A stretch of 23,429 bases of DNA, taken from positions 1 to 23,429 of the forward strand of contig URWJ01000006.1 in assembly GCA_900551535.1 (NCBI GenBank). Reading direction: 5' to 3'. The notes beneath the pieces were generated by a model. That model worked only from the letters and a program-made list of their open reading frames with translations. It searched no databases and was not told the origin of the DNA. Numbering within the stretch: the stretch's first letter is position 1; every line of letters starts with the position of its first letter. Shown piece by piece: positions 19,973 to 23,429 of this stretch. Both the position numbers and the translations under genes were made by a program. The DNA is from an uncultured Granulicatella sp. (GTDB taxonomy: Bacteria > Bacillota > Bacilli > Lactobacillales > Aerococcaceae).

Positions 19973-20002
19973 AAAACTATTCAATTAAGAAAGAAGGATA
20001 CT

Positions 20003-20365
20003 ATGTCACTACTCTATGTCGGAATCGGCGGTGCCATTGGAGCTATCTTACGGTATTTATTATCACAGCTTTCTCTGCAGCATGCTCTTCCCATTAAAAC
20101 ACTATTCATCAACTTATTAGGATCGCTAGCCATTGGATTTTTAAGCGCTAAATTTCAACAATCTCATTGGTTCGAAGGCGATCAACTTCTCCTTATAACA
20201 GGTGTTTGTGGTGGTTTCACGACCTTCTCAACTTTTAGCCTAGAATCTCTTCAATTGATTCAAAACGGAGATACTCCGCTCGCTCTTTTATATATGGCCA
20301 TTAGTTTAGTTGGTGGACTCGCTTGCGTAGCATTCGGATATTTTCTTGGCCAAGCTTCATTTTAA
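20003..20365 (+). CDS. crcB: Fluoride ion channel (CrcB/Fluc)
   Basis: This is a small membrane protein of the Fluc family that lets fluoride leave the cell passively as a dual-topology dimer. The 120-residue length is right for the family. It has four hydrophobic segments, GGAIGAILRYLLS near the N-terminus, the INLLGSLAIGF motif with a conserved Asn, and GGFTTFSTFSLES carrying the pore phenylalanines. The start at 20003 has GAAGG five bases upstream. A longer frame from a TTG at 19952 would run through the -10 box and is rejected. Only one copy is in this window, so a homodimer is expected unless a second copy lies elsewhere. Confidence 0.93.
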   Translation: MSLLYVGIGGAIGAILRYLLSQLSLQHALPIKTLFINLLGSLAIGFLSAKFQQSHWFEGDQLLLITGVCGGFTTFSTFSLESLQLIQNGDTPLALLYMAISLVGGLACVAFGYFLGQASF

Positions 20366-20426
20366 AATAGCATTTTTATAAGAAACGGTTTACAATAGAA
20401 ATAAGAACAAGAACGGAGGTCATTTT

Positions 20427-21149
20427 ATGACGAAAAAAGGTGTAACATTGTATTTCATGAGACATGGAGAAACCATCTTTAACCGCTACAACCGTATGCA
20501 AGGATGGTCAGATACTCCTCTAACAAAAGAAGGACGCCTAGATGCTATTCGTTCTGGTTTAGGAATGAAAGACGTTCATTTTGACGCGGTCTATACAAGC
20601 GACTTAAGAAGAACGGTCGAAACTGCTCAACTTTTCCTTAGAAATCATCCAAATCGTGAAAACCTCACTATTGAAATGATGCCTGAATTCCGTGAAGTAT
20701 TCTTCGGAAGCTTAGAAGGAAAAGATGCTGGTGAGCTTTGGGGTGAACTCTACAAGAAGTTACAACGCAATTTTGACGACTTAGGTGGACGTAATATCCA
20801 AGAAGAATTAAACGGACTAAAAGAATTAGATCCCGACCATCTTGGTGAAAACTTTATGGAGTTTTGGTTACGTGTAGAACAAGGCTTACTAAAAGTAATC
20901 AATAAGCATCGCGATAAAAATCAAAACATCCTAATCGTGAGCCATGGAATTACAATTCGAAACATGCTCCATGAACTCATTCCTGATTTCCAACTATCAG
21001 AATTAATTGGAAATGCATCTCTTAATATCGTCGAATATTCAGATGGTAAATTCCACTTAAAAGCACTCAACCAAACAAACCACTTTGTACTTCGTAAAGA
21101 AGCTAAAGAAGAACCTTATGAGATGCTACCTACAAAAATGCACGATTAA
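20427..21149 (+). CDS. Histidine phosphatase / phosphoglycerate mutase-like protein
   Basis: A 240-residue protein of the histidine phosphatase superfamily. The phosphate-accepting His13 is in MRHGETIFNR. Arg61/Arg62 follow in YTSDLRRTVETAQ, Glu90 is in FREVFFGSLEG, and the second catalytic His173 is in ILIVSHGITIRNM. The sequence is unlike classic cofactor-dependent glycolytic GpmA and closer to the broad-specificity group, so the substrate is unknown. An ACGGAGGTC ribosome site lies before the ATG. A weak -10 (TACAAT near 20391) may serve it. A terminator-like hairpin lies 39 bases after its stop, inside the ssrA promoter region. Confidence 0.85.
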   Translation: MTKKGVTLYFMRHGETIFNRYNRMQGWSDTPLTKEGRLDAIRSGLGMKDVHFDAVYTSDLRRTVETAQLFLRNHPNRENLTIEMMPEFREVFFGSLEGKDAGELWGELYKKLQRNFDDLGGRNIQEELNGLKELDPDHLGENFMEFWLRVEQGLLKVINKHRDKNQNILIVSHGITIRNMLHELIPDFQLSELIGNASLNIVEYSDGKFHLKALNQTNHFVLRKEAKEEPYEMLPTKMHD

Positions 21150-21156
21150 TAAAGGT

Positions 21157-21185
21157 TTGCAAGTATAACTGAACTTTGTTACAAT
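21157..21185 (+). promoter_or_regulatory. Promoter of ssrA
   Basis: TTGCAA (21157-21162) and TACAAT (21180-21185) are separated by exactly 17 bases, about 36 bases upstream of the mature tmRNA 5' end. Confidence 0.75.
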
Positions 21186-21188
21186 GAG

Positions 21189-21217
21189 AGTCTAGGCGTA
21201 TGTCTAGGCTTTTCTTT
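21189..21217 (+). terminator. Hairpin with U tract overlapping the ssrA start region
   Basis: AGTCTAG / CTAGGCT (21189-21195 with 21204-21210, one G-U pair) is followed by TTTCTTT. It probably ends transcripts of the upstream phosphatase gene. The predicted ssrA start (about 21192) lies inside the 5' arm. Confidence 0.55.
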
Positions 21218-21221
21218 ATAC

Positions 21222-21585
21222 GGGGTCGTTACGGATTCGACAGGTATAGGTTGAGCTTTCAATGCATTCCGTAGGTTACGGCTACGTAAAAACGTTACAG
21301 TTAAATATAACTGACAAACAACAAACAAACACTTTAGCTTTCGCAGCTTAATAACTGCTAGCTAAGATCTGTCCGGCATCGCCCATGTGCTCGGGTCCAG
21401 GTCCTATAACCAGTGGGATACGATTCACTTTTCCGTCTGTCTAAGTGAATAAGAGATTATCAGGCTAGCTTAAGATGATGCTTGTTTATCAGCTAATCGG
21501 TAGCGAAACTTAAATAGATAAACTATGAATGTAGATTTGATTGTGTCGATATACTTGGACAGGGGTTCGACTCCCCTCGGCTCCA
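21222..21585 (+). ncRNA. ssrA: Transfer-messenger RNA (tmRNA)
   Basis: tmRNA rescues stalled ribosomes and tags the nascent peptide for proteolysis, working with SmpB. The 5' end GGGGTCG pairs with 3' CGGCTCC to form the seven-pair acceptor stem. The conserved GTTACGGATTCGACAGG follows the 5' end, and the T-arm AGGGGTTCGACTCCCCT is near the 3' end. The order and spacing resemble Enterococcus tmRNA. The inferred tag frame is 21313-21351, encoding DKQQTNTLAFAA followed by tandem TAA stops. The resume codon is GAC, placed by alignment of the preceding TTAAATATAACT. The encoded 3' end is CTCCA followed by TTA, so CCA must be added after transcription. Confidence 0.96.
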
Positions 21586-21600
21586 TTATTTTTTTACGAA

Positions 21601-21643
21601 AAAACTCTTCTTATCCACGATAATAAGAAGAGTTTTTCTTTGT
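21601..21643 (+). terminator. Terminator after ssrA
   Basis: A 14-base stem AAAACTCTTCTTAT / ATAAGAAGAGTTTT (21601-21614 with 21623-21636) with an 8-base loop ends in a T-rich tail, 16 bases after the tmRNA 3' end. Confidence 0.9.
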
Positions 21644-21665
21644 TTTATAGTTTATTTTCAGCAAT

Positions 21666-21690
21666 AAAAAAGCCTACATCACGTAGACCT
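21666..21690 (-). terminator. Terminator after tRNA-Glu
   Basis: On the minus strand GTCTAC / GTAGGC (21688-21683 with 21677-21672, one G-U pair) with loop GTGAT is followed by TTTTTT. It starts five to ten bases after the tRNA 3' end. Confidence 0.8.
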
Positions 21691-21695
21691 AAAGA

Positions 21696-21767
21696 TGACC
21701 CGTACGGGACTCGAACCCGTGTTACCGCCGTGAAAGGGCGGTGTCTTAACCGCTTGACCAACGGGCC
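21696..21767 (-). tRNA. tRNA-Glu (anticodon UUC)
   Basis: A complete 72-nt cloverleaf. The acceptor stem GGCCCGT pairs with ACGGGTC (one G-U) and the discriminator is A. The anticodon arm is CCGCC-CTTTCAC-GGCGG with anticodon TTC. The T arm is ACGGG-TTCGAGT-CCCGT. CCA is not encoded. It is nearly identical to Bacillus-type tRNA-Glu, so it belongs to the bacterium. Its minus-strand upstream side, where a promoter or a preceding tRNA or 5S gene should be, is yeast-like DNA, so its native upstream context is missing. Confidence 0.97.
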
Positions 21768-21962
21768 ATACTAAAAATTCTACAAAATATGGAAAAGGAA
21801 CTCGTACAGGGAAGTTACAGAAAATTCATAATAACAGAAAGAGACAAATGCATCACCACTCAGAATGAAATCTTTGATTTATGGATAAACGATACCAAAC
21901 TACAAGATTATTGTATGGCATGTTTTGCAGAGTACAACAGATTATCTGCCATTCCAGTCTGA
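21768..21962 (+). pseudogene. C-terminal fragment of a yeast gene, probably YSP1/LAM1 (YHR155W)
   Basis: An open frame runs from the junction to the TGA at 21960-21962 without a start. About 64 residues are visible, including SYRKFIITERDK and FDLWINDTKLQDYC, ending RLSAIPV. I do not recognise the peptide by itself. The assignment to YSP1/LAM1, a BAR-PH-VASt protein of endoplasmic reticulum contact sites, is inferred from its position and plus-strand orientation upstream of snR71 and LIN1. The 5' part is absent because of the join to bacterial sequence. Confidence 0.55.
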
Positions 21963-22173
21963 ATAGTGCCCCAGAATGTCTACTCTTCAATAATCAGAAG
22001 GACCCCGTCTTGTCCAATAGAATGGGTGAACTTTTTTTATTTCTTGGCTCATGATTATATTGTAAAATACATAGCATTTTATATAATTGTGGTGCTAACC
22101 CTAAGTACTTTTTTTTTTCGCCCTTTCCGGGTTTCTTTTTTTCACCTTTTCATTTTTCTAGAATTTCGCAAAG
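21963..22173. other. Yeast intergenic region, promoter part
   Basis: No gene is supported. The stretch holds poly-T/poly-pyrimidine tracts (about 22108-22160), typical of yeast nucleosome-poor promoters, and the Tbf1-type motif. A 74-codon open frame here (21966-22190) has no coding character. Confidence 0.6.
22097..22104 (+). promoter_or_regulatory. Tbf1-type motif of a yeast snoRNA promoter
   Basis: AACCCTAA matches the Tbf1 consensus ARCCCTAA, which is known to mark many budding yeast snoRNA promoters. It lies 70 bases upstream of a TATA box. Confidence 0.6.
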
Positions 22174-22181
22174 TATATAAG
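22174..22181 (+). promoter_or_regulatory. TATA box of the snoRNA gene
   Basis: TATATAAG fits the yeast TATA consensus TATAWAWR. Yeast start sites usually lie 40-120 bases downstream, so the transcript would begin at about 22215-22300. Confidence 0.6.
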
Positions 22182-22307
22182 AGACCATAAACAGTTGGAG
22201 AAAAATATCACAAATTTATCAGCCCAATTTATGGCAGCTTAAAAATGTCTAGGTCGATGCTTTCAACGATATCTTTATCAGGTGATTCTTACGTGCCAGG
22301 TGGATAG

Positions 22308-22346
22308 AGGAAATTTGCGACAGTAGGTTTACTGTCCTGGTTTCCT
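22308..22346 (+). other. Long hairpin in the snoRNA precursor, possible Rnt1 site
   Basis: AGGAAA / TTTCCT (22308-22313 with 22341-22346) and GACAGTA / TACTGTC (22319-22325 with 22330-22336) form an imperfect stem capped by GGTT. It lies about 55 bases before snR71, where an RNase III (Rnt1) entry site would be expected. The loop is not the usual AGNN. Confidence 0.4.
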
Positions 22347-22400
22347 TGTACACTTGTGATACTCATTTTTTGTCTGCCAATAATATAGTCCTGTTTATTT

Positions 22401-22492
22401 GTTATATGATGATAACCTTCTCAGCTCACTCAGATCTTTTGATATGATTGATAAAAATTTCCTATCCAACATTCATCAATTTATCTGACCAA
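22401..22492 (+). ncRNA. SNR71: C/D box snoRNA snR71 (yeast)
   Basis: The C box is ATGATGA (22406-22412), the D' box CAGA (22431-22434), the C'-like box ATGATTG (22444-22450) and the D box CTGA (22485-22488). The guide just before D' (TCAGCTCACT) pairs with the conserved 25S rRNA segment GUGAGCUG. The fifth base upstream of D' is T22426, opposite A2946, which is the known snR71 methylation target by my recollection of the yeast 25S sequence. The length (about 90 nt) also fits. Ends are approximate. Confidence 0.88.
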
Positions 22493-22556
22493 ACAATAAA
22501 CTTAGTACTATATAGTCTCACAGGCAATTCTCTTGAATAATTTCAACTTTTATATC

Positions 22557-23429
22557 TTACATGAAACTTAAACACGATACATGTATCCAGTTTTCATCTC
22601 GATCTGGTTCGCTGTGAAATTTTACTATAACACTGTTTTTGAAGTAGGATTTTTGCCAATAAGACATTTCATAGTTCGTGTACAGGCCGTGATATTCATC
22701 TAATTTGTTCAACCACTTGAAGCCCCATAACTTTGTTTTATGGTTAACTATTCTGGAGGAGTCATCGAAAATTTCCTCTTCTATAGCATCCTGAACTTTT
22801 AAGCGGTTATATTCATATACTTCACTGAATCCCTTTTTTTCTAGTATATTGATCAAATCAGATAATAGCTCGATTCCGTGAATAACATATTTCAATGATT
22901 TGTTCTTTTTTGAAATGGCAATTTTTCGCAGCTTGTTTAACCTGCCCAAGGATTCCAGTACTGTTTCATTCTCATCAACAAGAAAAAATTTCAAAAGATT
23001 TAATGCTTCGTGGACCATATAATGTCTCGAATTCTGCGTTTTGACACTTTGTTCCTTTTCTAAGCGATTTACCTCCTCTGTATTTATGACATCATTCATC
23101 CATTCCTCATTATCTTGTTGATCATTTTCTGTGGCGTTTTCTGTCTTAATATAATTCCCATCTTTATCGAATACCCCATGTTTTATTTCGTCATCTATAT
23201 TAAATGGCTCTATATTCACACCTTTTTCTACCTTGCTCTCTGAATTACCGATCTGATAATCTAAGTCGGCTAAGTTTTCTTTCTTGAACTCTGCAATATC
23301 CAAAAGCTGAATTTTCGATTTCTTTCGCTTTCTATGGTCTTCGACGTGATCTTCATTTTTTTCATAGGATTTTTCATCCATTTCTTTCCCACTATTTTCA
23401 TTATCTGTAGAATCTTCAACGCTAGAATC
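22557..23429 (-). CDS. LIN1: LIN1 (YHR156C), GYF-domain protein, 5' part cut by window end
   Basis: The frame is open to the window edge. A Met at 23381 is preceded in frame by 16 more codons (SSVEDSTDNENSGKE region), so the true start lies beyond 23429. About 290 residues are visible, and the known protein is about 340. The N-terminal half is acidic and basic low-complexity sequence (HRKRKKSK, DNEEWMNDV). The C-terminus is a degenerate GYF domain, with WGFKWLNKLDEYHGLY and EMSYWQKSYF where canonical domains read GPF and GYF. Lin1 is the yeast homologue of CD2BP2/U5-52K, linked to the U5 snRNP and reported to bind cohesin. It is convergent with snR71, as on the yeast chromosome. Confidence 0.9.
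   Translation of the reverse strand, partial: DSSVEDSTDNENSGKEMDEKSYEKNEDHVEDHRKRKKSKIQLLDIAEFKKENLADLDYQIGNSESKVEKGVNIEPFNIDDEIKHGVFDKDGNYIKTENATENDQQDNEEWMNDVINTEEVNRLEKEQSVKTQNSRHYMVHEALNLLKFFLVDENETVLESLGRLNKLRKIAISKKNKSLKYVIHGIELLSDLINILEKKGFSEVYEYNRLKVQDAIEEEIFDDSSRIVNHKTKLWGFKWLNKLDEYHGLYTNYEMSYWQKSYFKNSVIVKFHSEPDRDENWIHVSCLSFM

Larger units (their letters stand above)
21768..23429. other. Saccharomyces cerevisiae chromosome VIII segment (chimeric join)
   Basis: Everything from about 21768 to the window end is eukaryotic. It holds a 3' coding end, a snoRNA promoter and C/D snoRNA, and a GYF-domain splicing-factor homologue, in the order and orientation I remember for YHR155W - SNR71 - YHR156C in budding yeast. 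No bacterial ribosome site, operon structure or bacterial gene is seen here. The exact junction cannot be fixed from sequence alone. The first yeast-like frame is open from 21750 and runs into the tRNA, so the join is within about 21750-21780. Confidence 0.88.

Noticed and set aside
19952..20002. Longer CrcB starting at a TTG
   Set aside because: The extra 17 codons cover a -10 box and terminator tail, and the ATG at 20003 has a ribosome site and a normal family start.
19946..20002. Fluoride riboswitch upstream of crcB
   Set aside because: Only about 57 bases lie between the uppP terminator and the start, and the conserved GGxGAUGG-type core is absent.
21541..21774. 77-codon plus-strand frame starting TTG
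   Set aside because: It runs through the 3' end of tmRNA, its terminator and the antisense of tRNA-Glu, so the apparent frame is a by-product of RNA genes.
21966..22190. 74-codon plus-strand frame in the yeast part
   Set aside because: It is made of poly-T tracts read as Phe and lies in the snoRNA promoter. It has no family resemblance.
22557..23381. A complete 274-residue novel bacterial protein
   Set aside because: The frame continues upstream to the window edge, there is no ribosome site before the Met at 23381, and the C-terminus is the Lin1 GYF domain.
21768..23429. Recent horizontal transfer from yeast into the bacterium
   Set aside because: The segment keeps yeast gene order, a yeast RNA polymerase II snoRNA promoter and gene fragments cut at both ends, with no integration signature. 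An artefact is far more likely.

Overview
Most of this window (1 to about 21767) is a low-GC Gram-positive chromosome segment, most likely from the Lactobacillales. A Carnobacteriaceae member such as Granulicatella is plausible, but I infer this from general protein character and cannot prove it. The last ~1.66 kb (about 21768 to 23429) is not bacterial. It reads as a Saccharomyces cerevisiae chromosome VIII fragment joined directly upstream of a bacterial tRNA gene, so the record looks chimeric.

Bacterial part, minus strand, in transcription order from 12226 down to 69: tdk, prfA, prmC, a Sua5/TsaC-type gene, glyA, upp, and then the F1Fo ATP synthase operon atpB-E-F-H-A-G-D-C. This is the familiar Firmicute tdk-prfA-glyA-upp-atp neighbourhood, with tight or overlapping junctions. 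It links nucleotide salvage, translation termination, tRNA t6A modification, one-carbon metabolism and the proton-driven ATPase. An unusually structured 138-base gap with a terminator-like stem-loop separates upp from atpB.

Divergently on the plus strand, murT-gatD (lipid II amidation) ends at a bidirectional terminator shared with sstT (Na+/serine-threonine symporter, minus). A two-gene minus-strand group follows: an AI-2E family membrane protein and a type 4 prepilin peptidase. The plus strand then carries a lactonase-family 6-phosphogluconolactonase, uppP (undecaprenyl pyrophosphate recycling), crcB/fluC (fluoride channel), a histidine-phosphatase/phosphoglycerate-mutase-like gene and ssrA (tmRNA). 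A minus-strand tRNA-Glu(UUC) with its own terminator ends the bacterial sequence.

Yeast part: the 3' end of an open frame (probably YSP1/LAM1, YHR155W), a snoRNA promoter (Tbf1-type motif plus TATA box), a long precursor hairpin, the C/D box snoRNA snR71 with a guide that fits 25S rRNA A2946, and on the minus strand the C-terminal ~290 residues of LIN1 (YHR156C), cut by the window end. This order and orientation match the yeast chromosome as I remember it. A contaminant or assembly join explains it better than gene transfer.
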